From positions 1 through 17,894 of the forward strand of contig JANQIJ010000173.1 of assembly GCA_028282185.1 (NCBI GenBank): DNA of 17,894 nt, given 5' to 3'. Each line of letters begins with the position of its first letter. Within the stretch, counting starts at the first letter, position 1. Below, one piece after another: positions 6,596-13,623 of the stretch. The position numbers and the translations under genes were made by a program. Source of the stretch: Rhodospirillales bacterium (GTDB taxonomy: Bacteria > Pseudomonadota > Alphaproteobacteria > Rhodospirillales > Casp-alpha2). Below the pieces are notes generated by a model. It was given only the letters and a program-made list of their open reading frames with translations, was not told the origin of the DNA and did not search any database.

Positions 6596-6623
6596 ATTAT
6601 AGGCACTTGCACCCTCAAGTCAA
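6596..6623 (-). promoter_or_regulatory. Strong sigma-70 promoter for rpsM-rpsK-rpoA-rplQ
   Basis: On the minus strand TTGACT (6623-6618, 5/6 match to -35) is followed by a 16-base spacer and a perfect TATAAT (6601-6596). Transcription should begin near 6589, about 175 bases before the rpsM start. It lies in the only long gap (239 bases) of the ribosomal cluster, between adk and rpsM. No terminator follows adk, so read-through from the spc genes would add to this promoter. Confidence 0.88.
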
Positions 6624-6652
6624 CCGCGACCGAGGACCCGTTTCGTCGCGCT

Positions 6653-7303
6653 TCAGGCGCCTTCGATCACTCCTTTCAATTGTCCCGTCACGTCATCCAT
6701 CTGGGCCATGCCATCGACCGATGACAGGACGCCACGGTCCTTGTAATAGGCCAGGATCGGCGCCGTCTGTTCGTGATAGGCGGCGAGGCGATTGCGCACC
6801 GTTTCCGCATTGTCGTCGGCGCGGCGATTGAATTCGGTCGCGCCGCATTTGTCGCAAACGCCATCGACCTCGGGCTTTTCGAACTCGTCGTGATAGCCCT
6901 TGCCGCAATTGGCGCAGGTGAGACGCCCGGTGATCCGAGTGACCATGGCGTCGTCGTCGACCGCGATTTCGATCACCCGGTCGAGGGAAATGTCTTTTTC
7001 GACCAGCATTTTGGTCAGGGCGTCCGCCTGCGGCACGGTGCGCGGGAAACCATCCAAGATAAAGCCCCCGGCGCAATCGTCCCGGTCGATCCGCTCGGAA
7101 ATCATGTCGATGATCAGCGCGTCCGGGACCAGATCGCCACGGTCCATGATCTCCTTGGCCTGCTGGCCGACCGCGCTGCCGGAAGCTACGGCGGCGCGCA
7201 GCATGTCGCCGGTGGAAAGTTGAATCATGCCGAAAGCTTCTTCCAGGCGTTTCGCCTGGGTCCCCTTGCCCGCGCCCGGCGGACCAATCAGCAAAATGTT
7301 CAT
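6653..7303 (-). CDS. adk: Adenylate kinase, long form with zinc-type LID
   Basis: This cytoplasmic enzyme interconverts ATP + AMP and 2 ADP and so balances adenine nucleotides. The 216 residues (E. coli 214) contain the P-loop GPPGAGKGTQ (7-16), the AMP-binding STGDMLRAAV (30-39), the DGFPRT motif (84-89) and a LID with four cysteines, Cys130, Cys133, Cys150 and Cys153, arranged CxxC...CxxC as in zinc-binding forms. E. coli Adk lacks these. The ATG at 7303 shares one base with the secY stop (TGATG) and its AGGGGGAG lies in the last codons of secY, so translation is probably coupled. Placement between secY and rpsM is typical of alphaproteobacteria. Confidence 0.98.
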   Translation of the reverse strand: MNILLIGPPGAGKGTQAKRLEEAFGMIQLSTGDMLRAAVASGSAVGQQAKEIMDRGDLVPDALIIDMISERIDRDDCAGGFILDGFPRTVPQADALTKMLVEKDISLDRVIEIAVDDDAMVTRITGRLTCANCGKGYHDEFEKPEVDGVCDKCGATEFNRRADDNAETVRNRLAAYHEQTAPILAYYKDRGVLSSVDGMAQMDDVTGQLKGVIEGA

Positions 7304-8643
7304 CAGCGTCTCCCCCTTAAGCGCTGTTTCTTGATCAGGCCTTCATACTGATGTGCGATCAGGTGCGACTGGATCTGGGTCACCGTATCCAAGGTCACCG
7401 TCACGACAATCAGCAAAGACGTGCCGCCGAAATAGAACGGCACGCCGAATTCGGATATCAGCAATTCCGGAATGGCGCAGACGACCGCCAGATACAGCGC
7501 CCCGACGCAGGTCAGGCGCGTCAAGACGCGGTCCAGGTACTCCGCCGTGTTCTTGCCCGGCCGGATACCTGGAATGAACCCACCGTATTTCTTCAGGTTG
7601 TCGGCGGTGTCGTTCACGTTGAACACCACGGCCGTGTAGAAGAAGGCGAAGAATACGATCATCCCGATGTAGATCGTCATATAGGCCGGCGACCCGCGGC
7701 CGAGATAGGCTGCCGCGGCGTTCATCCATTCCGGCCCCTGGCCCGCGGACAGGGTGATCACCGTGATCGGCATGAGCAACAGCGACGACGCGAAGATCGG
7801 CGGGATGACCCCGGCGGTGTTCAGCTTGAGCGGCAGATGCGAGCTTTCGCCGCCCATCATCTTGTTGCCCTTCTGGCGCTTTGGATACTGGATCAGAATG
7901 CGCCGCTGGGCCCGCTCGACAAACACGCAGAGCATGATCACGGCAACGGCCAGGATCAGGATGCCAATGATGATGACCGTCGGCAGGGCGCCGGTCCGGC
8001 CCATTTCGAAGGTCCCGGCAAGGGCGCTTGGCAGTTCCGCCACGATGCCGGCAAAAATGATCAGGGAAATGCCGTTGCCGACCCCCCGTGCGGTGACCTG
8101 TTCACCCAGCCACATGAGGAAGATGGTCCCGCCCGTCAGCGTCACGACCACGGCAAAGCGGAAAAACGGCCCGGGTTCCGGCACCGCCGGCCCCTGGCTA
8201 CCCTGCATGCTCTCAATCCCGACAGAGATGCCGTAGGCCTGCAACAAACAAATAAGGACAGTCAGATAGCGCGTGTATTGATTGATCCGCTTGCGCCCAG
8301 ATTCGCCCTCTTTCTTCATCTGTTCCAAGGTCGGCGAGATCGAGGTCATCAACTGCATGATGATGGCCGCGGAAATATAGGGCATGATGTTGAGCGCGAA
8401 GATCGTCATCCGACCCAGCGCGCCGCCGGCGAACATGTTGAACATGCCCAGCACGCCGCCCTGATTGGCCTGGAAGATCTCTTCGAGAACGATCGGATCG
8501 ATCCCGGGCAACGGAATGAAGGTTCCCAACCGATAAACAATCAGCGCACCCAGGGTGAACCAGATGCGCTTTTTCAATTCCGTCGCCTTGGCGAAGGCGC
8601 CGAAATTCACGTTGGCGGCAAGTTGTTCGGCGGCAGATGCCAT
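7303..8643 (-). CDS. secY: Protein translocase subunit SecY
   Basis: SecY is the pore of the SecYEG translocon, which exports and inserts proteins across the inner membrane with SecA or the ribosome. The 446 residues (E. coli 443) contain ten hydrophobic segments. Diagnostic stretches are FIPLPGID (42-49) after TM1, RGVGNGISLIIFAGI (186-200) in TM5, the cytosolic loop after TM6 (QYPKRQKGNKMMGG) and GGFIPGIRPGKNTAEYLD (354-371), whose Arg361 matches E. coli Arg357, needed for SecA-driven transport. ATG 8643 has GGAG seven bases upstream. It follows rplO by 60 bases and overlaps adk by one. No rpmJ follows it. Confidence 0.98.
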   Translation of the reverse strand: MASAAEQLAANVNFGAFAKATELKKRIWFTLGALIVYRLGTFIPLPGIDPIVLEEIFQANQGGVLGMFNMFAGGALGRMTIFALNIMPYISAAIIMQLMTSISPTLEQMKKEGESGRKRINQYTRYLTVLICLLQAYGISVGIESMQGSQGPAVPEPGPFFRFAVVVTLTGGTIFLMWLGEQVTARGVGNGISLIIFAGIVAELPSALAGTFEMGRTGALPTVIIIGILILAVAVIMLCVFVERAQRRILIQYPKRQKGNKMMGGESSHLPLKLNTAGVIPPIFASSLLLMPITVITLSAGQGPEWMNAAAAYLGRGSPAYMTIYIGMIVFFAFFYTAVVFNVNDTADNLKKYGGFIPGIRPGKNTAEYLDRVLTRLTCVGALYLAVVCAIPELLISEFGVPFYFGGTSLLIVVTVTLDTVTQIQSHLIAHQYEGLIKKQRLRGRR

Positions 8644-8703
8644 TAAGTTTCTCCGCCCGGAGAGCTGCCCGCCCGCCGGTTCTTGTTGCCCGAGATCGCC
8701 AAC

Positions 8704-9246
8704 TTAAGCGTCGGCGTCTCCGGTGGTGCTTTCGTCCTCGGCCTCGGCCGACTTTTTGTCCGTGGCCGCGCCTTTTGCCAGCGCGGTTTCGGAAACCGTT
8801 ACCGTGCCGCCGGCCTTTTCGACCGCGGCAATGGCGCCCTTGGAGGCACCCTCGACCTCGATGGTCAGTTTCGCGGTGACCTCGCCCTGACCCAACAAAC
8901 GGACGCCGTCCTTGGATTTCTTGACCAAGCCGGCCTCGGCCAGGACCGCGGTGGTCACCGGTTTCTTGGCGTCGATCCGTTTGTTGTCGACGGCTTCCTG
9001 CAGGCGGCCGACATTAATCACCGCGTAATCCTTGGTGAAATTGGCGTTGTTGAAGCCGCGCTTGGGCAGACGCCGGTAGATCGGCATCTGGCCGCCCTCG
9101 AAGCCCAGCAGGGACACGCCCGAGCGGGACTTCTGACCCTTCATGCCCTTGCCGGCGGTCTTGCCGCTGCCCGAACCGATGCCGCGACCGACACGCTTAC
9201 GCGGCTTGGTCGCACCCGGGTTGTCCTTGATTTCATTCAAACGCAT
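8704..9246 (-). CDS. rplO: 50S ribosomal protein L15 with acidic C-terminal tail
   Basis: L15 is a late-assembling large-subunit protein with a long glycine/lysine-rich extension into 23S rRNA. The diagnostic N-terminus MRLNEIKDNPGATKPRKRVG is followed by the GRGIGSGSGKTAGKGMKGQK segment and GFEGGQMPIYRRLPKRGF (49-65). The 180 residues exceed the E. coli length (144). The conserved fold ends near residue 153, and the remainder is a tail rich in Ala, Asp, Glu and Ser ending GDADA. ATG 9246 has AAGGA eight bases upstream. It lies between rpmD and secY as in other spc operons. Confidence 0.97.
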   Translation of the reverse strand: MRLNEIKDNPGATKPRKRVGRGIGSGSGKTAGKGMKGQKSRSGVSLLGFEGGQMPIYRRLPKRGFNNANFTKDYAVINVGRLQEAVDNKRIDAKKPVTTAVLAEAGLVKKSKDGVRLLGQGEVTAKLTIEVEGASKGAIAAVEKAGGTVTVSETALAKGAATDKKSAEAEDESTTGDADA

Positions 9247-9284
9247 ATCGATGTTCCTTGGGCGGTGTTCCTTACGATTTGTAT

Positions 9285-9476
9285 TTAGTCGCCTTGCTCA
9301 ACCCGCACCAGGTGACTGACCTTGTTAATCATGCCGCGCACGGCCGGCGTGTCTTCTAGTTCCCGTGTCCGGTGCATTTTGTTCAGACCCAGGCCCTTGA
9401 GCGTTGCCCGCTGGTCGGCCGGCCGCCCGATGGGGCTTCCGGTCTGGGTCACCGTGATGGTTTTCTTGTCTGCCAT
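9285..9476 (-). CDS. rpmD: 50S ribosomal protein L30
   Basis: L30 is a small non-essential large-subunit protein that binds 23S rRNA. The 63 residues (E. coli 59) include ITVTQTGSPIGRPADQRATL, where the canonical segment SPIG..ADQ..TL is clear, then GLGLNKMHRTRELEDTPAVR and GMINKVSHLVRV. ATG 9476 has GGGAG seven bases upstream. It is 17 bases after rpsE and 38 bases before rplO. Confidence 0.97.
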   Translation of the reverse strand: MADKKTITVTQTGSPIGRPADQRATLKGLGLNKMHRTRELEDTPAVRGMINKVSHLVRVEQGD

Positions 9477-9493
9477 GTTCCGGCTCCCGAACC

Positions 9494-10093
9494 TTAAGCC
9501 TGTTCACCGACGACGACGTCACCGCGCCGGGCGACGATATCGCCGACCTTCTTGCCGCGCCGGGCGGCGACGCCGCGGGGCGATTGGCATAATTGCAGGG
9601 CTTCGAAAGTTGCCTTGACCATGTTGTAGGGATTGGCGCTGCCGACCGACTTGGCGACCACGTCCTGCACGCCCATGGTTTCGAAGACCGCGCGCATCGG
9701 ACCGCCGGAAATGATGCCCGTGCCCGGAGGAGCCGAGCGCATGATCACCCGGCCGGCGCCGAAACGCCCGGAAATATCGTGATGCAGGGTCCGGCCCTCG
9801 CGCAACGGCACCCGGATCATGTTGCGCTTGGCGGCGTCCGTCGCCTTGCGGATCGCTTCCGGCACTTCCCGCGCCTTGCCCGATCCGTAACCGACCCGGC
9901 CCTTGCCGTCGCCGACCACGACGAGCGCCGCGAAGGAGAACCGGCGGCCACCCTTGACCACCTTGGCCACGCGGTTGATATGAACCAACTTGTCGGTCAG
10001 TTCCTGTTCTTCGCGATCACCCCCGCGATCACGATCACCGCGCCGGCCCCGCGGGCCGCGTCCCTGACCTTGGTCTCTTCTTTGTTCTGCCAT
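9494..10093 (-). CDS. rpsE: 30S ribosomal protein S5 with Arg/Gly-rich N-terminal extension
   Basis: S5 lies at the mRNA entry side of the small subunit and affects decoding accuracy and mRNA unwinding. The core begins near residue 31 (ELTDKLVHINRVAKVVKGGR), followed by FAALVVVGDGKGRVGYGSGK, the GRTLHHDISGRFGAGRVIMR block and NPYNMVKATFEAL. The 199 residues exceed the E. coli protein (167), partly because of about 30 N-terminal residues of Arg/Gly/Asp repeats (RRDQGQGRGPRGRRGDRDRG). ATG 10093 has a GAGG-type site upstream. An internal start that removed the extension is possible, but no in-frame ATG lies between residue 1 and the core. Confidence 0.96.
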   Translation of the reverse strand: MAEQRRDQGQGRGPRGRRGDRDRGGDREEQELTDKLVHINRVAKVVKGGRRFSFAALVVVGDGKGRVGYGSGKAREVPEAIRKATDAAKRNMIRVPLREGRTLHHDISGRFGAGRVIMRSAPPGTGIISGGPMRAVFETMGVQDVVAKSVGSANPYNMVKATFEALQLCQSPRGVAARRGKKVGDIVARRGDVVVGEQA

Positions 10094-10139
10094 GAGGGTC
10101 TCGCCTCTTCCTTACAAAATTCGTTGGTTGGCGCGGCTA

Positions 10140-10502
10140 TCAGAACGACAAGCCGGCTTCGCGGGCGCCGTCGGCCAGCGCCTTGACGCGGCCGTGAAAG
10201 CGGTACCCGCCGCGATCGAAAATCACTTCCTTGATGCCTTCCTTGACCGCCCGTTCGGCGACCAGCTTGCCGACCTGTCCCGCGGCGTCCTTGTCGCAAC
10301 CCTTGGCCAGCTTGCCTTTCAGCTCCTTGTCCAGGGACGAGGCGGCGGCCAGCGTCCGTCCGGCGCGATCATCGATCACCTGGGCATAGATGTGGCGGCC
10401 CGACCGGAACACGGAAAGCCGGGGCCGGTCGCCGGCGGCCTTGCGCACCTGGCGGCGAATCCGCGCCTGGCGCTTTTGGAATTTTTCGCGAAACGTGGCC
10501 AT
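10140..10502 (-). CDS. rplR: 50S ribosomal protein L18
   Basis: L18 binds 5S rRNA and anchors it, with L5, to the central protuberance. The 120 residues (E. coli 117) start with a basic arm (MATFREKFQKRQARIRRQVR), then RPRLSVFRSGRHIYAQVIDD (26-45), and end with EVIFDRGGYRFHGRVKALAD and GAREAGLSF, all typical of the family. It begins three bases after the rplF stop and ends 46 bases before rpsE. I see nothing unusual. Confidence 0.98.
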   Translation of the reverse strand: MATFREKFQKRQARIRRQVRKAAGDRPRLSVFRSGRHIYAQVIDDRAGRTLAAASSLDKELKGKLAKGCDKDAAGQVGKLVAERAVKEGIKEVIFDRGGYRFHGRVKALADGAREAGLSF

Positions 10503-10505
10503 GAC

Positions 10506-11039
10506 CTACTTCTTCTTCCCTTCCTTGCGGAGAATGTACTCGCCCGCGTACTTCACGCCCTTGCCCTTGTAGGGCTCCGGCGGCCGATAGGCGCGGATTT
10601 CCGCTGCCACCTGGCCGACCTGTTGCTTGTCGGCGCCCTCGATCACCACCTGGGTCTGTTCGGGGCAACTGATTTTGATGCCGTCCGGCGCGGGGTATTT
10701 GACCTCATGGCTGAAGCCCAGTTGCAGGACAAGGCTGTTGCCCTGCATCTGCGCCCGGTAGCCGACGCCCGAAATTTCCAATTCCTTCTTGAAGCCCTGC
10801 GACACACCTTCGACCAGATTGTTGACCTTGGACCGGGACATGCCCCACATCTGGCGAGCCTGCTTGCTGTCATTGGCCGGCTTCACATGGATCAGGTTGT
10901 CTTCCAGCGAGACGACCACATCATCGACCAGGGTTTCCGACAGTTCACCCAGCTTGCCCTTGGCCTTGACTGTGTTGCCGTTCAGTTCGACGGTGACGCC
11001 ATCGGGCACGGGGACCGGGTTTTTACCAATTCTCGACAT
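10506..11039 (-). CDS. rplF: 50S ribosomal protein L6
   Basis: L6 lies at the base of the L7/L12 stalk near the factor-binding site and sarcin-ricin loop. I start it at ATG 11039 (MSRIGKNPVPVPDGVTVELN), which gives 177 residues, exactly the E. coli length, with AAGG eight bases upstream. The frame is open to 11144, but that would overlap the end of rpsH and add 35 unconserved residues. Two duplicated domains are visible, ending in the C-terminal signature PEPYKGKGVKYAGEYILRKE. rplR begins three bases later. Confidence 0.98.
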   Translation of the reverse strand: MSRIGKNPVPVPDGVTVELNGNTVKAKGKLGELSETLVDDVVVSLEDNLIHVKPANDSKQARQMWGMSRSKVNNLVEGVSQGFKKELEISGVGYRAQMQGNSLVLQLGFSHEVKYPAPDGIKISCPEQTQVVIEGADKQQVGQVAAEIRAYRPPEPYKGKGVKYAGEYILRKEGKKK

Positions 11040-11095
11040 GGCTTTTGCCTTCAAATCAATCGTTTCGCCGGGGACTGTCCGCCGCCCCGGCCGGA

Positions 11096-11494
11096 TTAGA
11101 ACACCTTGCAGAGGACTTCGCCGCCGACGTTGTGCTCGCGGCATTCGTGGTCCGACAGGACGCCACGCGGCGTCGACAGGATGGAAATACCCAGGCCGTT
11201 GAACACGCGCGGCAGGTCTCGGGTCTTGGAATAGACCCGGCGGCCCGGCGTGGAAATCCGCTGAATTTCGCGGATCACCGGCTGACCTTCGTGGTACTTC
11301 AGTTCAATTTCCAGTTCCGCCATGCCGGGCTTCTGTTCGCGTTTCTGATAGCCGCGGATATAGCCCTCGCGCTTCAACACCTCGAGCACGTTTGTCCGAA
11401 GGTTGGACGACGGCGACAAAACGACGCTCTTGCGCGCCTGCTGGCCGTTGCGGATACGGGTGAGCATGTCACCCAAGGGATCGGTCATCGACAT
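11096..11494 (-). CDS. rpsH: 30S ribosomal protein S8
   Basis: S8 is a primary 16S rRNA-binding protein (helix 21); in E. coli it also represses the spc operon. The 132 residues (E. coli 130) start MSMTDPLGDMLTRIRNGQQA and end with the conserved STPRGVLSDHECREHNVGGE and VLCKVF. ATG 11494 has a GGAAGAG seven bases upstream; Met3 is a less likely start. It lies 21 bases after rpsN and 56 bases before rplF. I looked for an S8-like hairpin near rplE, the E. coli repression site, and saw nothing obvious. Confidence 0.98.
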   Translation of the reverse strand: MSMTDPLGDMLTRIRNGQQARKSVVLSPSSNLRTNVLEVLKREGYIRGYQKREQKPGMAELEIELKYHEGQPVIREIQRISTPGRRVYSKTRDLPRVFNGLGISILSTPRGVLSDHECREHNVGGEVLCKVF

Positions 11495-11515
11495 TTAAGT
11501 ATCTCTTCCCTCTCT

Positions 11516-11821
11516 CTACCAGCTGGACTTGACCATGCCGGGGATATGCCCGATGGACGCCAGGTCACGCAGCGCAACGCGGGAAATCTTGAACTTGCGA
11601 TAGTTGCCGCGCGGCCGGCCGGTCAGCTCGCAGCGCAGGCGAAAACGGCTCGGCGCCGAATTCCGCGGCAGTTCCGCAAGCCTGAGATGGGCGTTGAAAC
11701 GCTCTTCCGGCGACACGGATTCGTCGCGGGTCAAGGCCTTCAACCGAGCCCGCCGATTGGCGTATTTCTTCGCCATGCGGGCCCGCTTCCTGTTCTTTTC
11801 GATCGCGCTCTTTTTCGCCAT
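11516..11821 (-). CDS. rpsN: 30S ribosomal protein S14, long cysteine-poor (C-) type
   Basis: S14 is a head protein of the small subunit. Starting at ATG 11821 (MAKKSAIEKNRKRARMAKKY) it has 101 residues, the same as E. coli. It contains one Cys (LRCELTG) and no CxxC pairs, so it is the long zinc-independent form. The conserved end is GRPRGNYRKFKISRVALRDL followed by the usual PGMVKSSW. The open frame continues to 11926, but that part lies in rplE and is not conserved. GGAG sits eight bases before the chosen start. Confidence 0.98.
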   Translation of the reverse strand: MAKKSAIEKNRKRARMAKKYANRRARLKALTRDESVSPEERFNAHLRLAELPRNSAPSRFRLRCELTGRPRGNYRKFKISRVALRDLASIGHIPGMVKSSW

Positions 11822-11850
11822 TAATCGATCTCCATTCCGCCGCCTGGGGC

Positions 11851-12396
11851 TTACTTGTCCGCCAGCGGCATATTGAAGGCCTTCAACAGGGCCTTGGCCT
11901 CGTCGTCGGTCTTCGCCGTCGTGCAAATCACAATGTCCATGCCCCGGATCTTGTCGACCTGGTCGTAGTCGATTTCCGGGAACACGATCTGTTCCTTAAG
12001 GCCCATGGCGAAATTGCCCCGGCCGTCGAAGTTCTTGCCGCGAATGCCACGGAAATCCCGGACACGCGGCAGGGCGATGTTGACCAGCCGGTCCAGGAAT
12101 TCGAACATCCGGTCCTTCCTGAGCGTCACCTTGGCGCCGATCACCATGCCTTCGCGCAGCTTGAACCCGGCAATCGACTTCTTGGCCCGCGTGGTCACGG
12201 GCTTCTGGCCGGTGATCCGCGTCAGATCCTCGACCGCGCCCTCGACCCGCTTGCGGTCGTCGGTGGCGTCGCCGACACCCATGTTGAGAACGATCTTTTC
12301 AAGCTTCGGCACCTGCATGGCATTGGAATAGCCGAACCGCTCCATCAGGGCGGGCTTGATCTCGCTCTCGTAGACGTCTTTCAATCGTGCTGCCAT
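11851..12396 (-). CDS. rplE: 50S ribosomal protein L5
   Basis: L5 binds 5S rRNA and forms part of the central protuberance, touching the P-site tRNA and S13. The 181 residues (E. coli 179) contain KLEKIVLNMGVGDA (31-44), RITGQKPVTTRAKKSIAGFK and the C-terminal block EQIVFPEIDYDQVDKIRGMD followed by IVICTTAKTDDEAKALL. ATG 12396 has AAGGG eight bases upstream. It lies 14 bases after rplX and 29 bases before rpsN. Confidence 0.98.
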   Translation of the reverse strand: MAARLKDVYESEIKPALMERFGYSNAMQVPKLEKIVLNMGVGDATDDRKRVEGAVEDLTRITGQKPVTTRAKKSIAGFKLREGMVIGAKVTLRKDRMFEFLDRLVNIALPRVRDFRGIRGKNFDGRGNFAMGLKEQIVFPEIDYDQVDKIRGMDIVICTTAKTDDEAKALLKAFNMPLADK

Positions 12397-12410
12397 TGTT
12401 TCGGCCCTTA

Positions 12411-12725
12411 TTAATCAATCTGTTCGCCGGACCGCTTGGCATAGCGGACCTTGCGACCGTCTTTCAGCGTCTTGACGCCGATCCGGGTCGGCTGGTCGTC
12501 CTTCGGATCGATATGCGCCAGGTTCGACATGTGGATGGTCGCTTCCTTTTCGATGATCCCACCGGCGGCGGTCTGCGTCTGGCGCTGATGGCGCTTGACC
12601 CGGTTGACCCCCTGAACCACGGCGCGGTCCTTGGCCGGCAGCACCTTCAGCACTTCGCCGGTCTTGCCCTTGTCGCGGCCGGTCAGCACGGTGACACGGT
12701 CGCCCTTTTTGATTCTCGCTACCAT
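12411..12725 (-). CDS. rplX: 50S ribosomal protein L24
   Basis: L24 is an assembly-initiating large-subunit protein near the tunnel exit. The 104 residues equal the E. coli length. The KOW domain is at the N-terminus (MVARIKKGDRVTVLTGRDKG), followed by KTGEVLKVLPAKDRAVVQGV, NRVKRHQRQTQTAAGGIIEK and IHMSNLAHIDPKD. ATG 12725 has AGGA about ten bases upstream. It is 26 bases after rplN, in the standard spc order. Confidence 0.98.
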   Translation of the reverse strand: MVARIKKGDRVTVLTGRDKGKTGEVLKVLPAKDRAVVQGVNRVKRHQRQTQTAAGGIIEKEATIHMSNLAHIDPKDDQPTRIGVKTLKDGRKVRYAKRSGEQID

Positions 12726-12751
12726 CGAACCTTTTCCTTGCCCTTGCCCGC

Positions 12752-13120
12752 TTAGATCACTTCCGGCGCCAGCGACACGATCTTCATGTAGGCCTTGGCA
12801 CGTAGTTCGCGCGTCACCGGGCCGAAGATACGAGTGCCGATGGGTTCGCCCGCCTGATTGATCAACACGGCGGCGTTGTTGTCGAAGCGGATCGACGTGC
12901 CGTCGTTCCGGCGAATGTCCTTGGCCGTGCGGACCACGACGGCGCGGACCACGTCACCCTTCTTCACCCGGCCGCGCGGAATCGCCTCTTTCACCGAGCA
13001 GACGATGATGTCGCCGATGGAGGCATACTTCCGCTTCGAGCCGCCCAGCACCTTGATGCACTGCACCCGGCGGGCGCCGGAGTTGTCGGCGACGTCCAAG
13101 TTCGTTTCGGCCTGGATCAT
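12752..13120 (-). CDS. rplN: 50S ribosomal protein L14
   Basis: L14 lies at the subunit interface (bridges B5/B8) and is the docking site of the silencing factor RsfS in other bacteria. The 122 residues (E. coli 123) begin MIQAETNLDVADNSGARRVQ and contain KVLGGSKRKYASIGDIIVCS, AIPRGRVKKGDVVRAVVVRT and GTRIFGPVTRELR. ATG 13120 has AGGA eight bases upstream. Gaps to rpsQ (40 bases) and rplX (26 bases) hold only ribosome binding sites. Confidence 0.98.
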   Translation of the reverse strand: MIQAETNLDVADNSGARRVQCIKVLGGSKRKYASIGDIIVCSVKEAIPRGRVKKGDVVRAVVVRTAKDIRRNDGTSIRFDNNAAVLINQAGEPIGTRIFGPVTRELRAKAYMKIVSLAPEVI

Positions 13121-13160
13121 TGTTCTTGTCCTTGCACCTTAGGGGCGTTCCCGATGGGGA

Positions 13161-13397
13161 TCAGCCCGCCTCGCTAATCACTTCCCAGGTCTTCCGCTTC
13201 GAAATCGGGCGGCATTCCCGGATCTGCACTTCGTCACCGACCTTGCACTTGTTGTCTTCGTCGTGCGCGGCGTATTTCTTCGAGCGCTTGATGAACTTCT
13301 TGTACAGCGGATGCATGACCCGGCGTTCCACCTTGACGGTCACCGTCTTGTCCATCTTGTCGCTGACCACGACACCCTGAAGGATACGTTTCGGCAT
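13161..13397 (-). CDS. rpsQ: 30S ribosomal protein S17
   Basis: S17 is an early-binding small-subunit protein with an OB fold. The 78 residues (E. coli 84) start MPKRILQGVVVSDKMDKTVT and show the family pattern VERRVMHPLYKKFIKRSKKY, AHDEDNKCKVGDEVQIRECR and the end PISKRKTWEVISEAG. ATG 13397 has an AAGGGA site upstream, and the gene follows rpmC by 17 bases. Confidence 0.98.
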   Translation of the reverse strand: MPKRILQGVVVSDKMDKTVTVKVERRVMHPLYKKFIKRSKKYAAHDEDNKCKVGDEVQIRECRPISKRKTWEVISEAG

Positions 13398-13414
13398 GAT
13401 TTCTTATCCCTTCC

Positions 13415-13621
13415 TCAGGACGCCGCCGCGGCCTGGCCGCGCTCGCCCAAAATGGTCTTGATGCGCGCGATGTCGCGGCGCACGACCTTTACCCGCGACG
13501 TGTTTTCCAAAGCACCCGAAGCCTGCTGGAAGCGCAGGTTGAACGCCTCTTTCTTCAAGTCCATCAACTGGTCCTTCAGTTCGTCGTCGGTCTTAGTCTT
13601 GAGATCGGCGGCCTTGGCCAT
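13415..13621 (-). CDS. rpmC: 50S ribosomal protein L29
   Basis: L29 is a two-helix protein at the tunnel exit, next to L23, where trigger factor and SRP dock. From ATG 13621 it has 68 residues (E. coli 63): MAKAADLKTKTDDELKDQLM, then DLKKEAFNLRFQQASGALEN, then RVKVVRRDIARIKTILGE. The longer frame to 13768 lies inside rplP and is rejected. A strong GAGGAGGG in the last codons of rplP serves this start, which is only two bases after the rplP stop, so coupling is likely. Confidence 0.98.
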   Translation of the reverse strand: MAKAADLKTKTDDELKDQLMDLKKEAFNLRFQQASGALENTSRVKVVRRDIARIKTILGERGQAAAAS

Positions 13622-13623
13622 GA

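Noticed and set aside
6391..6618. 75-codon minus-strand frame between adk and rpsM
   Set aside because: It begins upstream of the predicted transcription start, covers the -10 element and runs out of frame into rpsM; no similarity is recognised.
6414..7303. rpmJ (L36) after secY or rpsD (S4) before rpoA
   Set aside because: Neither is present in the gaps; their absence at these places is usual in alphaproteobacteria and not a deletion.
7351..8646. 431-codon open frame on the plus strand opposite secY, and similar ones at 4532-5602 and 10092-11099
   Set aside because: They lie exactly opposite strongly conserved genes, have low-complexity Arg/Gly/His-rich translations with no recognisable family, and are expected from GC-rich codon use on the minus strand.
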